NCBI RefSeq assembly: GCF_010015445.1
Contig: NC_053132.1
Coordinates: 32,357,001-32,421,000, forward strand
Length of the DNA stretch: 64,000 nt
Origin: Perca fluviatilis
Taxonomy: Eukaryota; Chordata; Actinopteri; Perciformes; Percidae
Direction: 5' to 3'
Of the stretch, positions 22,746 through 33,355 are shown piece by piece; within the stretch, counting starts at the first letter, position 1, and every line of letters starts with the position of its first letter. A program made the position numbers and the translations under genes. The notes below the pieces were generated by a model, which searched no databases, had not been told where the DNA came from, and was given only the letters and a program-made list of their open reading frames with translations.

Positions 22746-22985
22746 TGTTGTGCTAGAACACTGATTTACCTGACCTAAAGACAGACCTTTATTTAAGGAA
22801 GGCAATTATTTGAGACAGGCCTTTATTTCAGATAGAACAAAAAAAAAAAAAAAGACTGTAATGTTTTCTACATTCTATAGATCAAAAATTATCAGTGAAG
22901 AACCGCAGATTAATTGCAGAGTTTAACCTTCATAGTGTAAAACGTGACACTACGTGAATGGGGCACAGCAGAAATACGGAGCAGA
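22746..22985. other. Unassigned intron sequence
   Basis: Contains a poly-A run at about 22839-22853 and nothing else recognisable. Confidence 0.4.
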
Positions 22986-22989
22986 ATGA

Positions 22990-23430
22990 TGCTGCTTGTT
23001 CAGGGTTTTCATATGTACTCCCGTAGGCCTACACTTAGCATCAGGTGTTAAAACTAACTATACCAAAACACCATATTGGACTACTATTTCAAGCAACTAC
23101 GAGAGGTTTTTAACCGGTAATGAAACTATCTCAATTTAATACTAATGCCGTCAGACGGCCGCGCGGACAGACAGCAGTCCGAGCTCGGGCGGGGCTTTGC
23201 GCCTGTCAGCAGCGGCTTCTCGCTGTGCAGCCGGTCCCCCAGAGCAGCATGATCACCGGGAGAGTCCAGTTCCACCTGAACTCTGCAGATGGAGATCCTG
23301 TTAGTGTTAGCACCACAGCTGAGCGTTCAGTTCCATTCAAAACGATGCAGCTTAGCATGTGTCAATACATCAGCTGTGGATGAGAGGGAGGCTGGCTGCT
23401 GGCTATAAAAATCTTTGGGGGGGGGCGCCA
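22990..23430 (+). repeat. Dispersed repeat, partner of 62990-63330
   Basis: Similar to the reverse complement of 62990-63330. Both can encode a MKLSQFN...QQRxLAVxPVP peptide, and both share a TGGATGAGAGGGAGGCTGGCTGCTG block. The differing indels argue against a conserved protein. Family unrecognised. Confidence 0.55.
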
Positions 23431-24875
23431 AAACTTTCTCTATGCAGGAAAAACACTCCTGGCTGACTGTCATTAACATACAGCAGTCTGTTTACCCTAA
23501 ATCCCACCTTATCTGCTGATATTTCATTCATGCAATTCAGTAACAGACTAGCTAACACTTGAAAACCAATTATCATGTAGCAATAATGACATTTTAAAAT
23601 ATACGGGGGTTCAATGCTAAGCTTTAATACAATGTAGGCTACTGTCAAAAAACACTGGAGCTAACTAGAAGTAGTGTGAATTGCGTGAAAATGACTTGAG
23701 CTAGCTGTATTTTCAGTTTTCTTCTTCTATGGCACTATTTCCTCCACTACAGCAGCCAAATTTAAACCTTCTAAAAAGTGTTCAGTTAATTTCACACATT
23801 TGGACTTAAGAGCCCTTTTTTTTAGCTTTTTTCAAAGTTTTTCTGCACCGTCTTTTTACGGTCCATGTGTACATACGGGTATTCATGAGTATGTGAGTAT
23901 GGGTGTGTATGCATGTGGAGGTCATCTGTCATTCTTCTGAATGGAATTTGCACGCAATAAACCTGTAGCCGAGCCCGGCAATGGAGATTGAGTGCACTGT
24001 CAGCTGGCCAGGATTTATGGAGGCCGATTCAGCTGATTGGTGCTGGGAAAGCCGTCTGATAAAGGGTGATTAATCACCCTTACATCCCCCTTTACATCCT
24101 GGTTTACTTCATCCCCAAACTAGATTAAATGCACTCATAACTATTCCAGAAGAAATCCCAATCCCATGCACTTTCACTTACAGGTGGGGATTTTTCATTT
24201 GGTGATAGTGAGAGAGAGAGTGATGAGAGCAGAAAGAGAGAATTAGAAACACTCATCTGAGTTACTGGGAGTCACTGTAAATGCCTAAAATGTTAATTGA
24301 TGAGATATTGTCACGAAACAACAAACAAAAGATGGAAGTCACATCTACATGTATGACTGAAGACAATGGTTAAGGTTAGGGTTTAGTGCTCAATAATCAA
24401 AATTATCTGAAAGAAAGAAAGCACACTAAGTGACAAGCCCTGTGCTGCTGCTCTGTGAGTTGAAGAGGTTCATTGGCCAGAAAGACACTTAATTGGGTAA
24501 AATGGCTGGATTATTTCTATTTAAGTAATATTTACAGTGTATATAAAGTGAGTTCAGGTTTAAGAGGACAGATCATTTATTTAATGACAAAATAGACTAG
24601 TGTTGGACTAGCGTGTGTGTATGTGCTGTTGGAAAGATGGAGCAGTTTTTGTTTTATATTCACATTTAAAACACACAAACACACATTAACATGTCAGTCT
24701 GTAATCTGTGTCAGGATTACAAGGTGGACTCATCTACAACACATGAAAGGAAGTCAAAAGAAAGGAAAAGGAAATAAAGATAAAAAACAAATGGTGGGAA
24801 TACGACTGAGCAGTATAAATAAGGATTCTACAGTACAGTATGCATTTTTCTTTTTAGAACTGTGTGATTCTTTAC
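23431..24875. other. Intron sequence upstream of a perfect palindrome, then plain
   Basis: Contains the perfect 20 bp palindrome AAGGGTGATTAATCACCCTT at 24062-24081 and a short GA-rich tract near 24210. Otherwise unassigned. Confidence 0.45.
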
Positions 24876-24929
24876 CTGCATAAAATTCAGGGCCATATAC
24901 CGCTCCAACCACTGGATTCAGCTTCCAGC
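24876..24929 (-). CDS. rbfox3: rbfox3 coding exon, 54 bp (GWKLNPVVGAVYGPEFYA)
   Basis: The exon encodes WKLNPVVGAVYGPEFYA and is bounded by CCCCTGTGCAG| and GCAG|GTAAAG. VYGPEFYA is the RBFOX3 form; RBFOX1 has VYSPEFYAG. In other RBFOX genes this position carries alternative tissue-specific exons (brain type WKLNPVV, muscle type WKLSPVV), so this is the neuronal-type version. A (UG)16 tract starts only 29 nt upstream of the 3' splice site (24959-24990), between the likely branch region and the rest of the intron. Phase is 1 on both sides, so skipping preserves the downstream frame. Confidence 0.94.
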
Positions 24930-24954
24930 CTGCACAGGGGACAAACGTATGCAC

Positions 24955-24958
<4 letters not shown>

Positions 24959-24990
<32 letters not shown>
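24959..24990. repeat. (CA)16 microsatellite at the rbfox3 54 bp exon
   Basis: On the transcript this is (UG)16 ending 29 nt before the 3' splice site of the exon at 24876-24929. UG repeats are binding sites for TDP-43 and CELF-type proteins; the effect here is not shown. Confidence 0.9.
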
Positions 24991-24994
<4 letters not shown>

Positions 24995-25255
24995 GGAATG
25001 TTAAGCTTTCTACAGTATATGCACAGTGGCTTGCACTTTGCATATCAAACAATTGTCATTGTGTCACCAACAATGAAAATTGAGCCAATGCACCACGTTT
25101 AATGAAAATCTTGACTGTAACTGGTTACACAGGATAATATTGCACAAACAAGCCAAGCACAATTAATTTGTTTACATTATTTCAAAGGTGCATATCTATT
25201 TTTTTGACCATATTTCTATTTTACATCTCACTATATTTATCTAATGTAACATATC

Positions 25256-25905
25256 CAACACGGCCTCACGGCAGTTTGTGTAATGGTTACGTTGTTTTTA
25301 ATCTATTGATACGTGTTCATGGGGACGTTTTTGACGTTTGTTTCGTGGTGGCTAGGATGAAATGGTCTATACAGAGAATAACTAGGAAAGCAAACGCCAC
25401 ACCCCGGGGGAGGACGCCTCACACGCCGGGAGACGGCCATGGGGGATGCGCGACAATAACGGGATGGCGGAGGTTGGGTTTAGGAAAAAAAACAACGGGG
25501 AAAGGACGCCTCACACGCCGGGAAACGGCCGCGGGGGAGGACGCCTCACACGCCGGGACACGGCCGTGAGGAAAGGACGCCTCACATGCCGGGAGATGGC
25601 CGCAAAACAATGGGATGAGATACGGCGAGAAAGGAGCGCCTCACCGCGCAGGGAGGCGGCCGTTAGTCCTGAATTGTTTGACCCATCCACCACCCCAACC
25701 AACCACCTTACGCGGATTTTCGTCATTTAATACTACTCGCTACCGTAGACGTGCCGTGACCACGACATATGCTTCCCATTTAAATACATTAGTTTACATT
25801 TTCGTCCTGGCCACCACGAAACAAACGACAAAAACGTCCCCGTGAATACGTATCAATAGATTCAAATAACGTGACCATTTCACATACTGCCATGAGACTG
25901 GGTTG
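25256..25905. mobile_element. 650 bp MITE with CAACAC termini and an inner minisatellite
   Basis: Left end CAACACGGCCTCACGGCAG, right end CTGCCATGAGACTGGGTTG, with inverted arms extending about 75 bp (both include ATCTATTGATACGTRTTCA-like sequence). It is flanked by ACATATC and ATATATC (25249-25255, 25906-25912), a 7 bp duplication with one change. The core holds five copies of a GGACGCCTCACACGCCGGGA unit (25411-25660). Termini and duplication length resemble element X. Confidence 0.75.
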
Positions 25906-26050
25906 ATATATCATACATATTATACATTAATATCTTAATTTATATTCTTCCTTTATTTGATAAATGAATAAGAAATGTTATTCAGTTGTATTTGTGGTGT
26001 TTGGCAACGGTTTGCATAACCAGCTGAGGCCAATAAAGCAGATTGACCAG

Positions 26051-26055
<5 letters not shown>

Positions 26056-26093
<38 letters not shown>

Positions 26094-26310
26094 GTTGGGA
26101 GGACATAATTGTGTGTGTGTGTGTGTTTGTGTGCGTGTGTGTGTTTAAATGCGTGTGTGTGTGTATGTGTGTGTGTGTGCCTGGGGCCTGATGACAGTGA
26201 CAAATGGAAAACCCTTCAGGGATCATTCTTTCTCTGCACCCTCAAACAGGCGGTGTGAATCTGTGTGTGTGTGTGTGTGTGTGTGTTTGTGTGTGTGTGT
26301 AAGTGCGTGC
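26056..26310. repeat. GA and TG microsatellites
   Basis: (GA)n at 26056-26091, then interrupted TG tracts at 26110-26180 and 26262-26300. Confidence 0.9.
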
Positions 26311-26777
26311 GTGCGTGTGCATGTGGAAGAGAGGTGCAGACATGTCTGACCCAGGCTCCAAGGAAGCGGCCGGGCTTTGAAGCAACCCCCGTGAAATGCC
26401 TCGTTTCACAATCAGAATTTGATCCATTCAGTCCATTAACATTTGGAGAGTCTGGAAAAGTTGCATGTTTAAATTATTTGATCCCCATTCAAGTTAGTGG
26501 AGTGCTAAACCAGAAGTAGAAAACTTGGCTGGTGGCCATCTCTGGTGCGCCTGCTCTACTTCTTTTATACAAACATAAGATCTGTTGCTCTGTAGTGTAG
26601 CCAGGTCTGATACTGGCAGTGGAATGGAATGATGGGCAAGAAAACTAGAGAATGGAGAAAACCGAACAAAACTAAGAGTATTATCCATACATCAGAGTGG
26701 GAGAAATTAAAGCAAATCAGCTTTTAGAAGATGTGCAAAGGAGCTTGAAAGAGATGGAAATAAGGCTGAAGTCTTAC

Positions 26778-26838
26778 CATTTGTATAAGGGTTTGCCACC
26801 TTTTTGTTTGTCATTACTCTGGCTGTGGCATTGTTGAC
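26778..26838 (-). CDS. rbfox3: rbfox3 coding exon, 61 bp (after the RRM)
   Basis: This exon reads VNNATARVMTNKKVANPYTN plus one extra base. The acceptor is GACAG|GTC and the donor AATG|GTAAGA. Its 61 nt length and the NNATARVMTNKK sequence match the RBFOX exon directly after the RRM. The last base pairs with the first two bases of the 54 bp exon at 24876-24929 to make the Gly of GWKLNPVV. A (UG)n tract of about 64 nt lies about 60 nt upstream of its 3' splice site (26899-26962). Confidence 0.95.
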
Positions 26839-26892
26839 CTGTCAGCAGACAGACAGAGGTTAGTCTTTTTCTCACTCACACTCACACTCTCA

Positions 26893-26898
<6 letters not shown>

Positions 26899-26962
<64 letters not shown>
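26899..26962. repeat. (CA)32 microsatellite upstream of the rbfox3 61 bp exon
   Basis: It is (UG)32 in the transcript, 60 nt upstream of the 3' splice site at 26838. GUGAGAGAGUGAGAGUGUG sequence lies between it and the polypyrimidine tract. Confidence 0.9.
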
Positions 26963-26965
<3 letters not shown>

Positions 26966-28450
26966 AAAATAATGCGCATACTGTGGATAATCCATATCAC
27001 AACCACTCTCTATGCCATGCTGGTATTTTATCATTTCAGCAAGTGAGGCTACATGCAGTGAGTTAAAGGTGTGATGTTGAAACACATTCAACAATATCAG
27101 AGAAAATAAGTGAGAGAAAATATAAACATTTACAACTGACAATGAATGCCCACAGACATTGTGTTTGTAAAACCCTGAAACATTTTTCAGTGATTTCAAC
27201 AAAAAAAACTGAATTACAGTTTTAGAGTTGTTCTTGATTTACAATATAATTTCTTTGTTTTAGACATTGATCTGCAAAGCCAAAAATACAGTATGTTTTT
27301 ACATTACATTACATATCATGTAGCTGACGCTTTTCCGAAGCGAATGGCTTTTCATGTACAGCCATTGTGAAGCCATTGTTTATTTTGAATGCTATGTCTC
27401 CTTGTACTTGCCCCAGGTTTATTATTTGCTAATAATTTCACAATAGGGGCTCACAGCTTTTTTATACCTGACCCCCTGGCAGATTGAACTGCATGCAGAT
27501 GGGCCTCCTAGAAATTATGTTAATATACGACACATTTTGCAAGATCAAATATGTTTGGAGGAAATGTAATGCTGTACAGATTACATTTTCTATTAACATA
27601 CCAAGGAAACAATGTAAATTAATGTATTTGCCAAGAAACTAAAACGTATTTTATTTACTCAAAAGGGTGCTCTGGGTTAAACATGGAAAATTCTAAAGTG
27701 ACTCGAGGGATGAGGCACTACGTGTTAACTTTATTAACATGTAACCAAAACCACAATCTCTCTTCAACCTAAATCAAAGTGCTTTTGTTGCCTAATTCTA
27801 ACCACATACAGAACTCTGGTCTGGTCAAAGTTCTGTGTTTTGTACACGCACCTCCCACCCTGTCCTTACAAAAAAACTTTACCATGGAAGATAATGCAGG
27901 CAGTGGTTAAGTTTCTTCAAAAGTGTTACAAGGAAAAGTAGTAGTAGTAGTAGTAGTGGTATTAGTAGTATATAAACCATTTCTCAGAGACAGTGTTGCT
28001 GGATGTGGGTTTACTGAATGTGAATACCTGTCAAGGTAAAAACAATCTTGTGACACAGTAAAGAATATTACTAATATAAACAGCCTTAAGATTCCTCTAT
28101 TGGATTAACCCTGATGAGTTAAAATGGACAAATGAAACCAGAAAAAAAGTGAGCAGACGGATGAAGGAGATTATACTCCCCATGCAAGAGGATGGTGACA
28201 TCAAAATGGAACACTAACTGTTAAGGTTTGAGGGCTTTAACAAAGTGTAAGGCACACTGGCATATAACTGAGTGCCGTTTGGAAGGCTTTAATTTTTAAC
28301 AGAGTAGTTTCTAACTCAAATTAAAACAACTTTGATCTCATGCACATTCCACAGACACAAACACATATGACACAATACATCATTAGCAAAGACTAATTCA
28401 CCATTTGTGTAAAAAAACACTTCAACACAATCACACACCATTATATAGAT
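26963..28450. other. Short rbfox3 intron, mostly unassigned
   Basis: At 27300-27350 there is a remnant of a common fish repeat (ACATTACATTACATATCATGTAGCTGACGCTTTTCC). A (GTA)n patch lies at 27938-27970. No extra exon was seen. Confidence 0.45.
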
Positions 28451-28493
28451 CTGTCTTTCTTTTTGTCACACACACTTACGGATCAGGGTTCAG

Positions 28494-28499
28494 CATGCA
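28494..28499 (-). promoter_or_regulatory. UGCAUG (RBFOX-binding) site downstream of the 93 bp exon
   Basis: TGCATG on the transcript strand, about 173 nt past the weak donor of the RRM exon. RBFOX binding downstream of an exon usually favours inclusion. A second copy lies at 29136-29141, about 370 nt upstream of the exon, where binding usually represses. A single hexamer occurs often by chance. Confidence 0.35.
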
Positions 28500-28671
28500 G
28501 CGTTCAAGGTGCAGCAGGCAGGAGAGAGGTTATGGATGAAGAGAGGGAAGGGAGGGAGTATTGCAGGAAACGTCAGGCAGGCAGAGAAAGGAAAGAGAGA
28601 ATTGGGGGAGGAGGAGTGGAAAAAAGGAAGAGGGGGCCAAGAGGTAAGGAGAGACAGGAAAAGGAAGGCAC

Positions 28672-28764
28672 CTCTATTTTGCGTCCCTCTACGATTGTAC
28701 CATTTAGTTTCTCCCGTGCATGGTCAGCATCTGCACTCGTTTCAAATGTTACAAACCCAAAGCC
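28672..28764 (-). CDS. rbfox3: rbfox3 coding exon, 93 bp (RRM second half with RNP1)
   Basis: The exon is 31 codons in phase 0, from [10 protein letters not shown] to [12 protein letters not shown]. It holds the RNP1 aromatics (GFGFVTF) and the last helix and strand of the RRM. The ETS and [12 protein letters not shown] variants fit RBFOX3 better than RBFOX1/2, which usually have ENS and LHGTVVEGRKIE. The acceptor is a pyrimidine-rich tract ending TTGCAG. The donor reads GAG|GTGCCT, weak for a 5' splice site. One residue in DADxAREKL is His where mammalian paralogues have Arg. In RBFOX1/2 the equivalent 93 nt exon is alternatively skipped under autoregulation, giving RRM-defective isoforms; a weak donor would suit such control, but that is inference here. 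Confidence 0.95.
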
Positions 28765-29048
28765 CTGCAATTGCCAGGAGGTGGGGTTGAAAATCAAGCA
28801 ACAAAGGAAGGAAGTCCAGAAATGAAATGATGAAACAAATGGGGAAAAGAAAAGAGAAGAAAAAGACACAAAGCACTGATGAGAGAGCTGCAGGTAAGGA
28901 GGAGGTCTAGATCTAGAAGCAGAGGCCAGAGAGAGGTCAGCCTGGTTAGACAAACATGAGAAACAGGGCTGGAGTTACAAGGAATGTTGGGAACACAGGA
29001 TATCAAACCACAGACAAGAGCCCTGATAATACTGGAATTACCTCCATC

Positions 29049-29050
<2 letters not shown>

Positions 29051-29098
<48 letters not shown>

Positions 29099-29200
29099 GT
29101 TCTCTGTTCCTTCTAGTATCCCAGACTCTGCTGCACATGCATTTACAGAAAGACCTGGACCTAATTGAATTAGCAGATGGGATGAAAGCCTCCATATACA

Positions 29201-29246
<46 letters not shown>

Positions 29247-29256
29247 GTGTGTGTGT
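29051..29256. repeat. Two TG microsatellites upstream of the rbfox3 93 bp exon
   Basis: (TG)n at 29051-29096 and 29202-29256, read as (CA)n in the transcript, about 290 and 440 nt upstream of the exon. The TGCATG at 29136-29141 (minus) lies between them. Confidence 0.9.
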
Positions 29257-29639
29257 TTGCTGTAGGATGCAGTTGCTCCGCTGGTGCGCAGAGGCCCTGT
29301 GGGAGAGCAGATAAGTGCCATACAATTACAATCTCCACGGCATCAGTCAGCTGTGACTCTCTGAGTCCCAGGACGCAGCTCGCTCATGAGACCCTGTCTG
29401 CGTCTCAGACTGGTCCTGGAGATGCAGCTCACTCAAGCAGCCCATATGCGGGTAAAACATGCCTCCAAACCCTAAACTGCTAAGCCTCATCTATCTATGT
29501 CAATGAGCTTAAAGCAGGCAGAGAGTGAGAGTTAAATAATCATCTCTGCTATAATTGATCTGGAATTTGTGAAAGGAGTTAATGTATCATTCTACCTGAT
29601 GAGTGTTAGGGACATATTAGGGCCATGGGCGCCTGTTTA

Positions 29640-29995
29640 AAACTGTTTGGTCTGAGACTGTTTGGTCTGAGGTTGTTTGGTCTGAGACTGTTTGGTCTGA
29701 TGCTGTTTGGTCTGAGGCTGTTTGGTCTGATTGGTCTGAGGTTGTTTGGTCTGAGGCTGTTTGGTCTGAGGTTGTTTGGTCTGAGGCTGTTTGGTCTGAT
29801 TGGTTTGAGGTTGTTTGGTCTGAGGCTGTTTGGTCTGATTGGTCTGAGGTTGTTTGATCTGAGGTTGTTTGGTCTGAGGCTGTTTGGTCTGATGCTGTTT
29901 GGTGTGAGGCTGTTTGGTATGAGGCTATTTGGTCTGAGGCTGTTTGGTATGAGGCTGTTTGGTCTGCTTCGTCTGAGGCTGTCTGGTCTGAGGCT
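29640..29995. repeat. 15 bp minisatellite, about 24 units
   Basis: The unit is TGTTTGGTCTGAGGC with a few 10 bp short variants (TGGTCTGATT-type). Because 15 is a multiple of three, both strands give long repetitive ORFs (LFGLR on plus, RPNSL on minus); these are by-products. It abuts the gypsy-type integrase remnant. Confidence 0.92.
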
Positions 29996-30029
29996 AAATA
30001 TAAATATACAAATAAATGACAAAATAAAT

Positions 30030-30868
30030 AAAATGTTTATCGTCTACCCTCAGGGGTGCTGATCACATAGTTAGTGTCCCCTACCTTCTTCAAAACTGTG
30101 TAGGGACCACAAAATGACACATTCAGACCAGACGCATGCTGTGGTATTAAAGCAAGGACCTAGGCTCCAACTGAAAAATGGCGGTCAAGAGTCAAATTTA
30201 CAGAGTCTCTCATGGAAATGGCAAGATCATAGTCCCCAGGGCACAATACGTTTTTATCATGGTTTTTAACATCTGATGAGCCCGTTCAAGTACTCCCTGG
30301 GACTGTGGATGATACGCTGAAGAAATCACTTGATGAATGCCAAACTCACACTTGTAAAATCCCAGTCAAAAAATGAGTGCCCTCGTCATGCTGCACCTGC
30401 TTTGGTAATCCAAACCGTGAAAAGAAACCAACCAATGCATCTCTGATGGTCCTGGCCTGTCCTGTTTCCCAGAGGAACAGCCTCCGGTAAACTTGTCACA
30501 CAGAGTTGTCACATCCATGATGGTCAACACATACAAAAATAAAAAAATAAAAAATAAATAAAAAAATAAATAAATTGAATTGAAATACTCATTATGTTTC
30601 CGCGTTTTTGGTAAAGGGCCAACACAGTCTATGACCACTTTCAAAAAAGGCTCTTCCGTAATAGGTACAGGGATCAGAGGAGCTACAGGGACCTTCTGAT
30701 TAGGTTTTCCTACCAACTGACAGGAGTGACAAGAGCGACAAAAAGTTACCACATTTCAATGGAGTTTAGGCCAATAGAAATGTCTAATGATCTTAGCCTG
30801 AGTCTTCCTTATGCCTAAGTGGCCAGCCAATGGGGTCTCAGGGGCTAAACATAACACCCCTTCTCGAT
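30030..30868 (-). pseudogene. Gypsy-type LTR retrotransposon integrase remnant
   Basis: Minus-strand peptides show the zinc-binding region (PLAGHLGIRKTQAKIIRHFYWP, then FCRSCHSCQ) and the integrase core start (PFLKVVIDCVGPLPKTRKHNEY, LTIMDVTT). Fragments of the rest of the core and C-terminal domain follow in shifting frames to about 30030. An A/T-rich low-complexity insert interrupts it at 30535-30575. Stops and frameshifts make it non-functional. The minus-strand LINE at 30869 cuts its N-terminal side. Confidence 0.75.
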
Positions 30869-32150
30869 TTGTTTGATTTGATTTAATTGTAAGAGAGTGC
30901 CCTACACATGACAAAAGGACATCAAATACAATCGAGGATAAAAACACAATAAAGTCCAAGACTTATTTCCATTGTGGTCCTCAACACACATCAGGACAAG
31001 ACAAGATACTCAATGACATAACATAAAAACATTTTTCTTAAATATAAATCGTAACTTGCCCTTTAATCTATTCCGCAACCCTCTCTAGTAACCAGACCTT
31101 GATGCTCTTTTTAAAAGAGTTCAGGCTGGAAATGACTTTAATATGACGATCTAACTTGTTCCACTGAACTGCCCCCATATAGGCAAATGTTCCTTTCCCT
31201 AACACTGTCTTAAATGTATAAGGACACAGGTCAGATATGCTGCCACGAGTATTAATATTGTGTGTGTCCTTTACCTTAGTTATAAGACACGACAAAAAAA
31301 TTGGGACACTACCAAACAATATTTTCTGAATCATGGTCAGTCTTAACATAGTAACACGAGACTCCACAGGGAGCCAGTTGAGCTCAACAAATTGTGACCT
31401 ACCTATGTGAGACCTATGGCCCAAATTCAGAATTACTCTTATTAATTTATTCTGTGCTGTTTGCAGCCTCCCTTTGAGTCTATTTGTTAGGCCTTCAAAC
31501 CAGGAGGTACATGCAAATTCAAAGTGATTTAAAATTAAGGCATTAGCTAAGATGATCATTGTTGACCGTTCTAAAAATTCAGAATTTCTGGCTAAAAACT
31601 TTGTGAGCCCAGTGACTTTACTCAAAACCTTATTGGCCATTTTCCTGCCATTCAAGTTGTTTTCTAGGATGCAACCCAGGTATTTTACTGAAGTTTTTGC
31701 ACTGACCACAGCATTATTCAAAATGACCCTAAATTCCGAGCATCTGTTCAATCTGTATTTTGAACCAAACAAGATGGCCTCTGTCTTACGAAAATGTAGT
31801 GACAGCATATTGTCAATCAGCCAGTTGTTTACAGAAGATAGCTCTGAGCTCAGGGTACTCTCTAGTGTGGATTGTTGTTTATGAGACATTAAAAGTGCAG
31901 AGTCATCAGCGTACAAAAATAGTTAACATGAACAGGAGTCTGCCATATCATTAATGTATGTTAAAAATAAGGATGGCCCTAGGATACTTCCTTGTGGAAC
32001 GCCACATTCAACTACACTAGGGTCAGACAGTACTCCCCCTAAAACCACCAATTGTTCCCTCCCTGATAGGTAAGACCTAAACCACCCGATAACCCTGAGG
32101 CACAACGATCTGTTCATACACCCTTTACTCGTCAGTAGTGGGTCGTGCAA
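30869..32150 (-). mobile_element. CR1/L2-like LINE, 5'-truncated, minus strand
   Basis: The minus strand encodes the RT palm block (VPQGSILGPSLFLTYINDM), then after a frame break YADDSALLMSH (near 31900), followed by thumb and C-terminal blocks (LHFRKTEAILFGSK, SVKYLGCILE, LQTAQNKLIRVILN, ELNWLPVESRV) to a stop at 31068. The 3' end is a short AATCAAATCAAACAAATCG repeat tail meeting the integrase remnant. The palm block and YADD are in different frames, so this copy is dead. Confidence 0.75.
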
Positions 32151-32209
32151 GAGGTCTTCACTTCCTCATAAAGACATCATCTTTGAGGTAGAATCCCTCA
32201 GCTAGGTTT

Positions 32210-33355
32210 TTGAACAACATGAGAAAGAGGAAGCATGAAAAGATAAAGCTTGACTTGGAGAAAGCTAAGCTCGCTTTAGATAAGAGACATCAGGAACAAC
32301 AAAACATTTTTGATATCCATAAGTGTTTCCCTCTCGTGCCAAGGTTTGACCCTGAGAAAGTTGAACTATTTTTTCAGGCATTTTAGGCCTTTATTTTCAT
32401 AGGACAGATGAAGACATGAAAGGGGAGAGAGAGGGGAGAATGATATGCAGCAAAGGGCCGCAGGTCAGAGTCGAACCCACGGCTGCTGCGTCGAGGAGTA
32501 AGCCTCTATATATGTGCGCCTGCTCTACCAACTGAGCTAACCTGGCCACAAAGTTGAATTATTTTTTTAGATTTTTGCGAAAGTCGCAATGCAGTGAGGA
32601 TGGCCTAAAGAGGAATGGGTAATTATGATTCCAGGGTCCCTAACAGGTATAGCTCAGGCAGCTTATGTTGCTCTAGACCCCGGTGAGGTTCCCGATTATG
32701 GTAAGCAGTATTAAAAGCTTACGAGCTAGTCCCAGAGGCATATAGACTGTGATTAAAGACCGAAAAATTACAACCCGATCAAACCCACATAGACTTTGCA
32801 TGTCAACAAGAGGTAGCTTTTGATCAATGGCTAAGAGCAAGTGAAGTTTACGCCTTCAAGGAGCTAATGGTTCTCGAACAGTTCAAGCAGAGCCTGTCTA
32901 AGGTCATGCAGACCTATTTGAATGACCTATTTCATAACTCTATTCAGGATTCAGGACTCTTGGACAAACCCAGTGGTCAGGTTAAAAAGACAGGAAAGTT
33001 TGAAAAACGCCCTGGTGATTGTCTGTGAATCCTCAAACTAATGCCCGACAAACTAAGTCTTCTTCCTCAGTAGACATAATTTGCCATTAGTGTCGAAAAC
33101 CTGGTCACATCAAGTCCCTCTGTCCTGAAAAAAAACTCTCAGGAGAGGGTGGTTGTTCTGTACGTTGTATTATTATTGGTTTGAACCCTGTTCACAAGCA
33201 AGTAAAAGCTATTGATGAAGCTTACTTGGAAATTTGATGGTTTCCTGTCTGATGGCATGGTTGCAGTTGAGTAGGGGGTAACTGAGGCACAAGTTACAGT
33301 CCTTAGAGATACAGCGTCAGATTTGACGATCTTCCTGAAACTAAACTTTCGTATG
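32210..33355 (+). pseudogene. Gypsy-type gag and protease remnant
   Basis: Plus-strand pieces include MRKRKHEKIKLDLEKAKLAL, a gag-like core (LVPRFDPEKVELFF...EVPDY), a region near 32800-32950 with ELMVLEQFKQSLSKVMQTYL, a CCHC knuckle (CRKPGHIKSLCP near 33095) and a protease-like VTVLRDTASDLTI near 33300 where DTG/DTS is expected. Several stops are present. A SINE interrupts it at 32375-32549. It is opposite in strand to the integrase remnant at 30030-30868, so it is either a second copy or an inverted part. Confidence 0.65.
32375..32549 (-). mobile_element. tRNA-derived SINE, minus strand, with long target duplication
   Basis: On the minus strand it reads GGCCAGGTTAGCTCAGTTGG (A box), GGGTTCGACTCTGACC (B box), a CT-rich body and a short tail. 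It is flanked by an 18 bp duplication, AAAGTTGAAYTATTTTTT (32357-32374 and 32550-32567), showing insertion into the gag remnant by LINE-type target-primed integration. Confidence 0.9.

Noticed and set aside
25168..25569. 133-aa protein with GRLTRRE-like repeats
   Set aside because: Encoded by the internal minisatellite of a MITE; frames change between units.
29640..29995. Possible CRISPR-like array
   Set aside because: The 15 bp units are contiguous without spacers and the genome is eukaryotic.
29606..30062. Long RPNSL/LFGLR repeat proteins on both strands
   Set aside because: A direct product of a 15 bp minisatellite; the same openness appears on both strands.
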